Assembly (NCBI RefSeq): GCF_003865135.1
Contig: NZ_BHZC01000001.1
Coordinates: 4,402,001-4,466,000 of the forward strand
Direction: 5' to 3'
From: Streptomyces chrestomyceticus JCM 4735
GTDB lineage: Bacteria; Actinomycetota; Actinomycetes; Streptomycetales; Streptomycetaceae
DNA: 64,000 nucleotides
The notes below the pieces were generated by a model. It was not told the DNA's origin. It was given only the letters and a program-made list of their open reading frames with translations, and did not search any database. Both the position numbers and the translations under genes were made by a program. Below, in pieces: positions 1 to 8,559 of the stretch (position 1 is its first letter; each line of letters starts with the position of its first letter).

Positions 1-583
1 CCGCCGCGAAGAACCAGGTGTCGTAGCGGCGGGGTTCGAACTCCGGGGTGATCCAGCGGGCCCACGCCCCCAGGAGGTCGCTGCGCAGGACCAGGCCGCG
101 GCGGTCCAGGAAGTCCGCGAAGGACAGTTCGTGGGCGACCAGCGCCGCGCGGTCCGCGTCCCAGTCGTCGCCGGTGGTGTCGGCGACCACGGTCCCGGCG
201 GAGGTGCCGGCGAGCAGTACGCCCGCCTCCTCGAAGGTCTCCCGGACGGCCGCGCAGACCACGGCCTGCGCCGCGGCCTCCTCGCCCGCCCCGAAGCCGA
301 GCCGCCCGGCCCACTCGGTGAGCGAGGGCCCGGCCCAGGCCACCGGCCGCTCGTCGCGCGGGTCGACGGACCCGCCCGGGTAGGCGTACGCGCCGCCGGC
401 GAAGGCCATGGAGGTACGTCTGCGCAGCATGTGGACGGCGGGACCGCCCGCGTCGGTGTCCCGCAGCAGCAGAACGGTCGCGGCCCGGCGGGGCGCCGCC
501 GGGGTCAGCTCGCCGTGCGCGAGGGCCCGGATTCGGGCCGGCCATTCCGGCGGGTACCACTGGCCATTGGGGGTCGACGACAT
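1..583 (-). CDS. NUDIX hydrolase, 3' end outside window
   Basis: The reading frame starts at the ATG at 583-581 (MSSTPNGQWYPPEWPARIR) and stays open for 194 codons to the window edge, so the C-terminus is missing. Residues around 50-75 hold the GGAYAYPGGSVDPRD segment that precedes a Nudix box. Further on, VRETFEEAGVLL matches the REUXEEXGU core that binds the metal and diphosphate. The family hydrolyses nucleoside diphosphates linked to another moiety; the substrate cannot be told from sequence. The spacing between the glycine-rich loop and REUXEEXGU is longer than the classic box, as in the CoA-pyrophosphatase-like branch. It is read in the same direction as the RidA and DUF4177 genes upstream. 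Confidence 0.85.
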   Translation of the reverse strand, partial: MSSTPNGQWYPPEWPARIRALAHGELTPAAPRRAATVLLLRDTDAGGPAVHMLRRRTSMAFAGGAYAYPGGSVDPRDERPVAWAGPSLTEWAGRLGFGAGEEAAAQAVVCAAVRETFEEAGVLLAGTSAGTVVADTTGDDWDADRAALVAHELSFADFLDRRGLVLRSDLLGAWARWITPEFEPRRYDTWFFAA

Positions 584-812
584 GGCCGGATGTTATGCGC
601 TGGCGCGCGGATGTTCGAGGGGGCGCTTCTTCGGCCACTGTGCGCGGGGGCCGGGTGCGGGGTCGTCCTACGGGGCCGCGGATACGGAGCCGCGGGCACG
701 GAAACGGGGCGGGCCCGGTTCCCCGGCCCCGCCCCGTTCGTATCCGGTCACACCCGGTCGTACGCGACCCGTACGAAGTCATGCGCGGTCATACGCAGCC
801 CTGCGCGGAACG

Positions 813-1277
813 TCAGTCCGCGACCTCGACCTGCATCTCGACCTCGACCGGCGCGTCGATCGGCAGCACGGCCACACCGACCGCGGAACGGGCGTGCACG
901 CCCTTGTCGCCCAGCACCTCACCCAGCAGCTCGCTGGCGCCGTTGACGACGCCCGGCTGGCCGGTGAAGTCGGGGGCCGAGGCGACGAAGCCGACGACCT
1001 TGACGACCCGCACGATCTTGTCGAGGTCGCCGACGACGGACTTCACGGCGGCCAGCGCGTTGAGCGCGCAGGTCGCGGCCAGTTCCTTGGCCTGCTCGGG
1101 GCTGACCTCGGCGCCCACCTTGCCGGTGACCGGCAGCGCGCCGTCCACCATCGGCAACTGGCCGGAGGTGTGGACGTACGCGCCCGAGCGCACCGCGGGC
1201 TGGTACGCCGCCAGCGGCGGCACGACCTGCGGCAGCTTCAGGCCGAGCTCGGCGAGCCTGTCCTCCACCGCGCTCAT
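813..1277 (-). CDS. RidA family (YjgF/YER057c/UK114) protein
   Basis: This 154-residue protein (MSAVEDRLAELGLKLPQ...) belongs to the RidA superfamily, small trimeric proteins. Canonical members hydrolyse reactive enamine/imine intermediates from PLP enzymes. The body contains the usual VHTSGQLPMVDG and NALAAVKSVVGDLDKIVRVVKVVGFVAS segments. The start at 1277 was chosen because it overlaps the DUF4177 stop codon by four bases (ATGA), which implies translational coupling. I did not verify the catalytic arginine, so this may be a RidA subfamily without imine deaminase activity. The same ORF extends far upstream only because no stop intervenes; that extension is antisense to the ArsA genes and not real. 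Confidence 0.88.
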   Translation of the reverse strand: MSAVEDRLAELGLKLPQVVPPLAAYQPAVRSGAYVHTSGQLPMVDGALPVTGKVGAEVSPEQAKELAATCALNALAAVKSVVGDLDKIVRVVKVVGFVASAPDFTGQPGVVNGASELLGEVLGDKGVHARSAVGVAVLPIDAPVEVEMQVEVAD

Positions 1278-1435
1278 GCCTGCTTCTCCCGCTTCAGGTA
1301 GGCCACCAACTGCTCGGGGTTGTTGGGCCCCGGCACGACCTGGACCAGCTCCCAGCCGTCCTCGCCCCAGGTGTCCAGGATCTGCTTGGTCGCGTGCACG
1401 AGCAGCGGCACGGTCACGTATTCCCACTTGGTCAT
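1274..1435 (-). CDS. DUF4177 family small protein
   Basis: A 53-residue protein beginning MTKWEYVTVPLLVHATKQ and ending LVAYLKREKQA. The W-E-Y-x-x-x-P-L-L start and the GWELVQVV motif are the hallmarks of the DUF4177 family in Streptomyces; its function is unknown. Its stop codon overlaps the RidA start by four bases, so the two form one transcription unit. It is divergent from the ArsA-like gene that begins at 1587, leaving about 150 bases for two promoters. Confidence 0.85.
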   Translation of the reverse strand: MTKWEYVTVPLLVHATKQILDTWGEDGWELVQVVPGPNNPEQLVAYLKREKQA

Positions 1436-1586
1436 GGGGCCGAGCGTAATGCCTGTACCGGTGGCGCGCGGACGCGGCGGGGCGCCCCGGGCGCGCGGCC
1501 GGTACGCGCCGGTCGCGCGCCCCCGGCGCACAACCCGACGCCGGTCCCGTGCGTAGCCCGCCACCGGACTGGTTAGGCTCCTTGGC

Positions 1587-2581
1587 GTGAGCAGGCTCCA
1601 TGTCGTCAGCGGCAAGGGCGGTACCGGCAAGACCACGGTCGCCGCTGCCCTCGCCCTCGCCCTGGCCACCGAGGGACGCCGTACCCTCCTGGTCGAGGTC
1701 GAGGGCCGGCAGGGCATTGCCCAGGTGTTCGAGACCGAGGCGCTCCCGTACGAGGAGCGCAAGATCGCGGTGGCCCCCGGGCCCGACGGAGGAGGTGTGT
1801 ACGCCCTCGCCATCGACGCCGAGCGGGCGCTCCTGGACTACCTCCAGATGTTCTACAAACTCGGCGGCGCGGGCCGCGCCCTGAAGAAGCTCGGCGCGAT
1901 CGACTTCGCCACGACCATCGCGCCCGGACTGCGGGACGTCCTGCTGACCGGCAAGGCGTGCGAGGCGGTGCGCCGCAAGGACAAGCGCGGCCGGTTCGTC
2001 TACGACGCCGTCGTGATGGACGCCCCGCCCACCGGCCGCATCACCCGCTTCCTGAACGTCAACGACGAGGTCGCGGGCCTGGCCAAGATAGGACCGATCC
2101 ACAACCAGGCCCAGGCCGTGATGCGGGTCCTGAAGTCTCCCGAGACGGCGGTCCACCTGGTGACCCTGCTGGAGGAGATGCCCGTCCAGGAGACCGTGGA
2201 CGGCATCGCGGAGCTGCGCGCCGCCGGACTGCCGGTGGGCGGCATCGTGATCAACATGACCCGGCCCGAGGTGCTGGACACCGGCGAGGTCGACATCGCC
2301 GCCAACGGGGCGCGCAGGGGCATCGCCGAGGCGCTGGCCGAAGCGGGGCTGCACGGCGGCCGCCGCGGCGCGGCCGGTGTGAAGTGGGCCGACGGGCTCA
2401 TCGCCCCCTCCTGGAAGAAGCCCGCGAGCACGCGCAGCGCGTCGACCTGGAGCGGGCCGAGCACGCCGAGCTGGCCGGTCTCGACCTGCCGACCTACGAG
2501 TTGGAGCTGCTCCCCGAGGGAGTGGACCTCGCCGGGCTGTACCGGCTCGCGCGAGACCTGCGGAAACAGGGGCCCATATGA
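1587..2581 (+). CDS. ArsA-like anion-transporting ATPase, first of pair (frame broken by a missing C)
   Basis: Starts at GTG 1587 (MSRLHVVSGKGGTGKTT, Walker A at residues 9-17) and continues to about residue 274 in frame. The frame then breaks: from 2409 the true C-terminus (LLEEAREHAQRVDLERAEHA...RKQGPI) is in the +1 frame and ends at 2579-2581. Adding one C to the five-C run at 2404-2408 gives ...LIAPLLEEAREHA and an uninterrupted protein of about 331 residues. The restored stop overlaps the next gene by ATGA, which supports the repair. The family is a deviant P-loop ATPase related to ArsA/Get3. In Streptomyces such pairs sit beside wblA and their substrate is unknown. I think the break is a sequence error. 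Confidence 0.85.
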
Positions 2582-3996
2582 CCGCGGACGCAAGCCTCCC
2601 GGACGACGGCACCGCCGGCGACGCCGCGCCGTCCCGGAACACCGCACCGCCCGCCTCCGGGCACGGCGCGCTGCACTCCCCCGCCGCCCTCCTGGAGGTC
2701 GACCCGCTGCTCGACGACCCGGGCACCCGCATCGTCGTGTGCTGCGGCTCCGGCGGCGTCGGCAAGACCACGACCGCCGCGGCCCTCGGCGTACGCGCCG
2801 CCGAACGCGGCCGCAAGGCCGTCGTGCTGACCATCGACCCGGCCCGCCGGCTCGCGCAGTCGATGGGCATCTCGGAACTGGACAACGTCCCCCGCCGGGT
2901 CAAGGGCATCGACGACAGCGCGGGCGGCGAGCTGCACGCCATGATGCTGGACATGAAGCGCACCTTCGACGAGATCGTCGAGGCGCACGCGGACGCCGAG
3001 CGGGCCCGCGCCATCCTGGAGAACCCCTTCTACCAGTCCCTGTCGGCCGGTTTCGCGGGCACGCAGGAGTACATGGCCATGGAGAAACTGGGCCAGCTCC
3101 GCTCCCGTGACGCCTGGGACCTGATCATCGTGGACACCCCGCCCAGCCGGTCCGCGCTGGACTTCCTGGACGCGCCCAAGCGGCTCGGGTCCTTCCTGGA
3201 CGGCAAGTTCATCCGGGTGCTGATGGCGCCCGCGAAGGCCGGCGGGCGGGCCGGGATGAAGTTCCTCAATGTCGGCATGTCGATGATGACCGGCACCCTC
3301 AGCAAGATCATGGGTGGTCAACTGCTGCGTGACGTACAGACGTTCGCCGCCGCCATGGACACCATGTTCGGCGGCTTCCGTACCCGCGCGGACGCGACGT
3401 ACCGGCTGCTCCAGGCGCCCGGCACCGCGTTCCTCGTCGTGGCGGCGCCGGAGCGGGACGCGCTGCGCGAGGCCGCGTACTTCGTCGAGCGGCTGGCCGC
3501 CGAGCAGATGCCGCTGGCCGGGCTGGTCCTGAACCGGGTGCACGGCAGCGGCGCCGCCCAGCTCGGCGCGGAACGGGCGCTGGCCGCCGCCGAGGCCCTC
3601 ACGGACCGGGACCGGGCCGCCGCCGAGGAACCGTCCGGCGACCGGTCCGAAAATCTTGACGGCGACGGCATTGTGGATCTAGCGGACGGGAAGGCTGACT
3701 CTCGTACCGCCGACGGCCACTCCCCCGCCGCGGCGGACCCACGGACAACGGACGACACCCCGTCGGCAGCACGCCTCGCTGCCGGGCTGCTGCGGCTGCA
3801 CGCGGAGCGGATGCACGTACTCGCCCGCGAGCGGCGGACGCGCGACCGCTTCACCGCGCTGCATCCCGAGGTCCCGGTGGCGGAGATCGCCGCGCTGGCC
3901 GGTGATGTGCACGACCTGGCGGGGCTGCGCGCGATCGGCGACCGCCTCGCCAGCCAGGAACGGACGGACGACGACACCCGGCACGCCGAGGACTGA
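2578..3996 (+). CDS. ArsA-like anion-transporting ATPase, second of pair
   Basis: A 472-residue partner of the preceding ATPase. It has a disordered N-terminal 45 residues, a Walker A GSGGVGKTT at residues 57-65, LTIDPARRLAQSMG (switch region typical of ArsA) near residue 85, and IIVDTPPSRSALDFLDAP (switch II) near residue 185. The ATG overlaps the upstream stop by ATGA. About 70 residues near position 340-400 are a low-complexity acidic and serine-rich linker (DRDRAAAEEPSGDRSENLDGD...), longer than usual for this family. No cysteine triad typical of arsenite-binding ArsA is seen, so arsenic transport should not be assumed. The pair probably acts as a heterodimer. Confidence 0.9.
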   Translation: MTADASLPDDGTAGDAAPSRNTAPPASGHGALHSPAALLEVDPLLDDPGTRIVVCCGSGGVGKTTTAAALGVRAAERGRKAVVLTIDPARRLAQSMGISELDNVPRRVKGIDDSAGGELHAMMLDMKRTFDEIVEAHADAERARAILENPFYQSLSAGFAGTQEYMAMEKLGQLRSRDAWDLIIVDTPPSRSALDFLDAPKRLGSFLDGKFIRVLMAPAKAGGRAGMKFLNVGMSMMTGTLSKIMGGQLLRDVQTFAAAMDTMFGGFRTRADATYRLLQAPGTAFLVVAAPERDALREAAYFVERLAAEQMPLAGLVLNRVHGSGAAQLGAERALAAAEALTDRDRAAAEEPSGDRSENLDGDGIVDLADGKADSRTADGHSPAAADPRTTDDTPSAARLAAGLLRLHAERMHVLARERRTRDRFTALHPEVPVAEIAALAGDVHDLAGLRAIGDRLASQERTDDDTRHAED

Positions 3997-4544
3997 CCAG
4001 AGGACCGGCCGAGGGCCGTCCGGGCAGGACCCAGGTCACGAAACGGCCCCGCCGAGACCCGGAAACAGCCCCGACGCGGCTCTGTACGGGGCCCAAGAGG
4101 CCGCAGGGGCAAGGGACCAAGGGGCAACCACCCCGGGGGCAGCAGAAGCGGCGGAAACAGCGGTCCACGGCGAACAGAGACAGACTGAGCAACGAGCCCG
4201 GCACCTTCAGGGCCGCCGGTCCGGCTTCCTGCACGCGCGGCACATCCGTACGGACTCGGCTTGTGCGGCCGTGAGTCGCACGAACTCGTCCCGTACGGAC
4301 AGGGGTCCCGTACGGACAGGGCCCAGCCCGGACCAAAGCGCGCCGACACCGAACATGCCCACTGGCCACGTCCCTGCACCGCGCCGACCACGCCCGTGCA
4401 CAGAGAACGTCCAACGCCGATCACGACCGTGCGTGAAGCACGACGATCACGACCGCACAGCGGTCACGACCGTACGCCGACCGTTCCGGCCCGTGCCGAA
4501 TACGCCCGTGGACCATCCGGCCCACGGCAGACGGCTGGTGACGT
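3997..4544. other. Intergenic region between convergent ArsA pair and wblA
   Basis: No convincing gene was found in these 548 bases; the ORFs here have compositions typical of shadow frames. The stretch contains a direct repeat of CCCGTACGGACAGGG (about 4289-4322) and three copies of TCACGACCG-like units around 4422-4475. The convergent neighbours would need terminators here, but I saw no strong hairpin with a U-tract. Confidence 0.5.
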
Positions 4545-4937
4545 CTAACCGACTGCGGCGTAGTCGTCGTACGTACCGTCGTAGCGGTTGCCGTACGCGT
4601 TGTCGTAGGTGTTCTCGTACGTCTCGTCGTCCTCACAGTCCACGGGCAGGATGCCGGTGCTGCGCTCGTATTCCGTACGCGCCGTCTCCAGCAGCCGGCG
4701 CCACGAGGTGACGGTCGGGCGGCGGCGCAGCAGCGCCCTCCGCTCGCGCTCGGTCATGCCGCCCCAGACTCCGAACTCCACGCGGTTGTCCAGGGCGTCG
4801 GCCAGGCACTCCGTCCGCACCGGGCATCCGGTGCAGACCGCCTTGGCCCGGTTCTGGGCCGCGCCCTGAACGAACAGCTCGTCCGGATCGGTGGTGCGGC
4901 AGGCTGCCTGTGTACTCCAGTCGGTTACCCAGCTCAT
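4545..4937 (-). CDS. wblA: WhiB-like regulator WblA
   Basis: A 130-residue protein starting MSWVTDWSTQAACRTTDPDELFVQG. The four iron-sulfur cysteines follow the WhiB pattern: QAAC, then CTGCPVRTEC. The GVWGG turn and the basic RERRALLRRR stretch for DNA binding follow. The first 95 residues match WblA, a pleiotropic Streptomyces regulator that promotes sporulation and represses antibiotic production. The gene context (ArsA pair on one side, penicillin-binding protein on the other) agrees. The start at 4937 is preceded by GGGAGAGGA. The tail is unusual: after the conserved domain comes a Y/N/D-rich repeat (YENTYDNAYGNRYDGTYDDY) instead of a short acidic end. Confidence 0.93.
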   Translation of the reverse strand: MSWVTDWSTQAACRTTDPDELFVQGAAQNRAKAVCTGCPVRTECLADALDNRVEFGVWGGMTERERRALLRRRPTVTSWRRLLETARTEYERSTGILPVDCEDDETYENTYDNAYGNRYDGTYDDYAAVG

Positions 4938-5486
4938 GCTGGCGCCGTCCTCTCCCGAATCGAGGCTCCCCCACGGCGGCAAGCGGCATATTCACCGTTG
5001 CCAGTTGAGGACGTTACGGAAGGCGAGCAGGGCGCAACACCCCCTTCGGGCCCAATCTTGAATGGCCCGAACGGACTATGCGTACGCGGCAGATCACCCA
5101 ACGGAGTGAGCCGGTGGCATACGCCACGTTCCCGGCGGCTCGGGACAGTTCGCCACTGCCACAACGGGTGTACGGCGACGGATGCGGACGTACGGGGCGC
5201 CTCGCACACGCGGAGGCGGGGTTGACGGACCGGCGTGATCCCTCTGCGACACCGGACGGGATCAGGTTAAACGAACAGATGCGCCCCTGTCCGGCGATTG
5301 AGAACGGAGCCACCTCGTGAAGTCGCACCGACCGGTCGTCACCTGCGTCACTGCCGTCACAACCGCTGCCGTCGCCCCCGGCTCGTACGCGGGACCGGCC
5401 GGGCCCCGGCGGCGCCCCGGTACGCGGATGTCCCGACCCAGCCCCGCTCCCTCGGGCCGCCGCACACGAGGGCTTAGGCTGCCCTC
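4938..5486. promoter_or_regulatory. Long divergent promoter region wblA / penicillin-binding protein
   Basis: This 549-base gap separates divergent genes and holds no supported ORF. It contains a perfect 8-bp inverted repeat, TTCGGGCC at 5045-5052 and GGCCCGAA at 5064-5071, separated by 11 bases. That is a plausible operator about 110-135 bases upstream of the wblA start. Long upstream regions are usual for wblA, which is under developmental control. I could not identify -10/-35 elements with confidence. Confidence 0.45.
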
Positions 5487-7694
5487 ATGGGTAAGAAGCG
5501 CGACGGCGGGGGTCTGACCAAGACCCAGCAGGCCGCTAAATTCCTGGGTGTCAGCGTCCTGGCCGGAGCGGTGCTGGCGGGCCTGGCCCTTCCGGCCGCC
5601 GGCGCGCTGGGCCTCGCGGCGAAGGGATCGGTCGAAGGTTTCGACGAGATCCCCGCCAATCTGAAGACTCCACCGCTGAGCCAGCGGACCACCATCCTCG
5701 ACGCGAACGGCGGCGAGATCGCCAAGGTCTACTCGCGCGACCGCACCGTGGTCGACCTCAAGGAGATGTCGCCGTACGTCCAGAAGGCGATCGTCGCCAT
5801 CGAGGACGCGCGCTTCTACCAGCACGGCGCGATCGACCTCAAGGGCATCCTGCGGGCGGTCAACAAGAACGCGCGGTCCGGCGGCGTCTCCGAGGGCGCC
5901 TCGACGCTGACGCAGCAGTACGTGAAGAACGTCTTCATCGAGGAGGCCGGCGACGACCCCGACAAGGTCGCCCAGGCCACCCAGCAGACCATCGGCCGCA
6001 AGGTCAAGGAGCTGAAGTACGCGATCCAGGTCGAGGAGGAACTGGGCAAGCAGAAGATCCTGCAGAACTACCTGAACATCACCTTCTTCGGGCAGCAGGC
6101 GTACGGCGTCGAGGCCGCGTCCCAGCGGTATTTCAGCAAGCACGCCAAGGACCTGACGCTGGACGAGTCCGCGCTGCTGGCGGGCATCGTGCAGTCGCCG
6201 AGCCGGTACGACCCGGTCAACGACCCGAAGGAGGCGCAGCGCCGCCGTAACACCGTGCTGCAGCGGATGGCCGACACGAAGGCCGTCACCCAGGCCGAGG
6301 CGGACGCCGCCGCCAAGAAGCCGATCAAGCTGGACGTCAGCCGCCCCAAGAACGGCTGCATCACGGCCGGTTCGGGCGCCGGGTTCTTCTGCGACTACGT
6401 ACGCGAGGTGCTGCTGAACGATCAGGCGTTCGGCAAGACCCGCAAGGAACGCAGCAAGCGCTGGAACCAGGGCGGCCTGACGATCCGTACGACGCTCGAC
6501 CCGCAGACCCAGAAGTCGATCCAGTCGGCCGTCACCGGCCAGGTCTACGCCAACGACCCGGTCGCCACCGCGGCGACGATCGTCCAGCCCGGCACCGGAA
6601 AGATCCTGGGCATGGGCCAGTCACGTCCGTACGGCTTCGGTCAGAACCAGACCCAGATGAATCTGTCCGTCGACCAGAAGATGGGCGGCGGCGCGGGTTA
6701 CCAGCCCGGCTCGACGTTCAAGCCGGTGATCGCGGCGGCGGCCCTGGAGGCCGGCAAGGGCCCGGACCAGTCGTACTCGTCGCCGTACAAGATGCAGTAC
6801 CCGAGCCCGGTCCCGACCTGCACCGGACAGTGGACGGGCAACTTCCCGGTCTCGAACGAGAACACCTCCGAGGTCGGCCCGTACAGCATGAAGGAGGCGA
6901 CCGCCAAGTCGGTCAACACCTACTTCGTGCAGTTGATCAGCGACATCGGGATCTGCCCGGTGACCAATATGGCCGACAAGATGGGCATCAAACGCTCCAA
7001 CGGCAAGCCGGTGGAGCAGAGCCCCGCCATCGCGCTGGGCTCCCCCGAGGTCTCCCCGCTGACCATGGCCAACGCCTACGCGACCTTCGCCAACGAGGGC
7101 ATCCACTGCACCCCGGTGGCCATCGAGTCGATCACCGACACGACCGGCAAGGCGCTGACCGTACCGAAGACCAGTTGTCACCGCGCGATGTCCCAGCAGA
7201 CCGCCAAGACCATCAACGCGCTGCTCAAGGGCGTCGTCGAGGACGGCACCGGCAAGCAAGCCGGTCTCCAGGGCCGGGACAGCGCGGGTAAGACCGGCAC
7301 CACCGACAGCCGGTACGCGGCCTGGTTCACCGGTTACACCCCGAACATGGCCGGCGCGGTCTGGGTGGGTGACCCGGCTCACAAGCGGCGGATGTTCGAC
7401 ATCACCATCGGCGGCACCTTCCACGACAAGGTGTACGGGGCGGACACCCCGGGCCCGATCTGGCGCGAGGCGATGTCGGGCGCCCTGTCCGGCCGGCCCG
7501 CGCCGTCCCTGCCCACCGTCCCGCTCGGCGACTCCGACAAGGGCGACGGCAAGGGCGGCGGTGGCGGCGGCCGCCACGACCGGCCCGGCGGCGGAGGCGG
7601 GAACGGCGGCGGCCACGGCCGCGGTGACGGCAAGCCGGGTGGCGGCTGGCACATTCCCGGGTTCCCCGAGCTGTTCGGGGGGACCGGGGGCTGA
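5487..7694 (+). CDS. Class A penicillin-binding protein (transglycosylase/transpeptidase)
   Basis: A 735-residue bifunctional peptidoglycan synthase. A short basic cytoplasmic tail is followed by one membrane segment at about residues 20-46. The GT51 transglycosylase domain has EDARFYQHGAIDLKG (catalytic Glu at 106) and the ASTLTQQYVKN motif. The transpeptidase domain has STFK at 409-412 (acylated serine), SVN at 475-477 and KTGT at 602-605, so all three penicillin-binding motifs are intact. The C-terminal ~60 residues are a glycine/histidine/arginine-rich low-complexity tail (about 685-735). It assembles cell wall on the outer face of the membrane. The position next to wblA is conserved in Streptomyces. 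Confidence 0.95.
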   Translation: MGKKRDGGGLTKTQQAAKFLGVSVLAGAVLAGLALPAAGALGLAAKGSVEGFDEIPANLKTPPLSQRTTILDANGGEIAKVYSRDRTVVDLKEMSPYVQKAIVAIEDARFYQHGAIDLKGILRAVNKNARSGGVSEGASTLTQQYVKNVFIEEAGDDPDKVAQATQQTIGRKVKELKYAIQVEEELGKQKILQNYLNITFFGQQAYGVEAASQRYFSKHAKDLTLDESALLAGIVQSPSRYDPVNDPKEAQRRRNTVLQRMADTKAVTQAEADAAAKKPIKLDVSRPKNGCITAGSGAGFFCDYVREVLLNDQAFGKTRKERSKRWNQGGLTIRTTLDPQTQKSIQSAVTGQVYANDPVATAATIVQPGTGKILGMGQSRPYGFGQNQTQMNLSVDQKMGGGAGYQPGSTFKPVIAAAALEAGKGPDQSYSSPYKMQYPSPVPTCTGQWTGNFPVSNENTSEVGPYSMKEATAKSVNTYFVQLISDIGICPVTNMADKMGIKRSNGKPVEQSPAIALGSPEVSPLTMANAYATFANEGIHCTPVAIESITDTTGKALTVPKTSCHRAMSQQTAKTINALLKGVVEDGTGKQAGLQGRDSAGKTGTTDSRYAAWFTGYTPNMAGAVWVGDPAHKRRMFDITIGGTFHDKVYGADTPGPIWREAMSGALSGRPAPSLPTVPLGDSDKGDGKGGGGGGRHDRPGGGGGNGGGHGRGDGKPGGGWHIPGFPELFGGTGG

Positions 7695-7718
7695 GGCCGC
7701 GGTCAGGCAGGACGTACG

Positions 7719-7754
7719 AAGGGGCGCCCCCACCGGGTGGTGGGGGCGCCCCTT
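7719..7754 (+). terminator. Strong hairpin terminator after the penicillin-binding protein
   Basis: A perfect 16-bp stem (7719-7734 with 7739-7754) with the four-base loop GGGT, ending in TTTT. It lies 25 bases after the penicillin-binding protein stop and about 110 bases before the end of the convergent GatB/YqeY gene. The symmetry means it can serve both strands. Confidence 0.9.
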
Positions 7755-7864
7755 TTCGTAGAGCGGGCGACGGAGAGCAGTGACCTTGCGGCCGGCACCG
7801 TCCGGACGGCCTGCGCGACCTTTACCGCCTGGGCGGCCTCGACCGCCTGGACCGCCCGCCTTCC

Positions 7865-8329
7865 TCAGCCCGCGAGCAGCTTCTTGACCACCGCGGCCAC
7901 CCGGCCGCCCTCGGCCCGGCCCGCGATCTTCGGGTTCACGATCTTCATGACGGCGCCCATGGCCCGCGGCCCCTCGGCGCCGCCGCCCTTCGCCTCCGCC
8001 ACGGCCTCGGCGACGATGTTCTCCAGCTCCTCGTCCGAGAGCGGCTTCGGCAGGTACTCGGCGAGCACCTCGCCCTCCGCGCGCTCCCGCTCCGCCGACT
8101 CGGCGCGGCCGCCCTTGTCGAACGCCTCGGCGGCCTCCCGGCGCTTCTTCGCCTCCCGCGCGACGATCTTCTCGACCTCGGCGTCCGACAGCTCGCGCGC
8201 CTCGGTGCCCGCGACCTCCTCCTTCTGGACGGCGGTCAGGGTGAGACGGAGGGTGGAAGAGCGCAGCTCGTCACGGGCCTTGATGGCCGTGGTGAGGTCG
8301 TCCTGCAGCTTCGACTTGAGCGTGGTCAT
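7865..8329 (-). CDS. GatB/YqeY domain protein
   Basis: A 154-residue protein starting MTTLKSKLQDDLTTAIKARDELRSSTL. Its helical N-terminus is followed by the EYLPKPLSDEELENIV...MGAVMKIVNPKIAGRA pattern of the YqeY family, the stand-alone tail domain related to the tRNA-binding C-terminus of GatB. The biochemical role of free-standing YqeY is not established. The start at 8329 is chosen because homology begins there; 51 upstream codons in the same frame fall in a GTACCG-rich promoter region and are not protein-like. Confidence 0.9.
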   Translation of the reverse strand: MTTLKSKLQDDLTTAIKARDELRSSTLRLTLTAVQKEEVAGTEARELSDAEVEKIVAREAKKRREAAEAFDKGGRAESAERERAEGEVLAEYLPKPLSDEELENIVAEAVAEAKGGGAEGPRAMGAVMKIVNPKIAGRAEGGRVAAVVKKLLAG

Positions 8330-8394
8330 GACGTCGAGTATGCCCGTACGCGGCGCCCCGCGCCCCACCATTACGTTCCGGTGTGCGGACGTCA

Positions 8395-8488
8395 CGTACC
8401 GGTGGGCGGGCGTACGGCTGTGCCGTGCCGTACCGGAGGACGGGTGATACGTACCGAAGTACGGCCGACACGTACCGGACAACGGGTG
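8395..8488. repeat. Three spaced CGTACCGG...CGGGTG repeats in a divergent promoter
   Basis: Between the divergent GatB/YqeY and metallophosphoesterase genes, an 18-base unit of the form CGTACCGGnnnnCGGGTG occurs at 8395-8412, 8429-8446 and 8471-8488. A degenerate fourth CGTACCGAAGTACGG begins at 8450. Direct repeats at this position suggest operator sites, although GTAC-rich words are common in this genome. Confidence 0.4.
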
Positions 8489-8559
8489 TGCCGCGCCGGC
8501 GAGCGGGGCAGGACGTACCGATGGGCGATTCCCCCGCTCGCTCTGCCACGATGGGAATC

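Noticed and set aside
813..3014. A 733-codon minus-strand frame covering RidA and both ArsA genes
   Set aside because: Only the first ~154 codons from 1277 are protein-like; the rest is antisense to the ArsA genes and arises from high GC third positions.
2578..3996. Arsenic resistance operon from the ArsA similarity
   Set aside because: No arsenite-binding cysteines, arsB or arsR gene is present; the pair with wblA is a conserved Streptomyces locus not linked to arsenic.
4207..4548. Small ORFs between ArsA and wblA
   Set aside because: No ribosome sites and low-complexity translations; they overlap one another on both strands.
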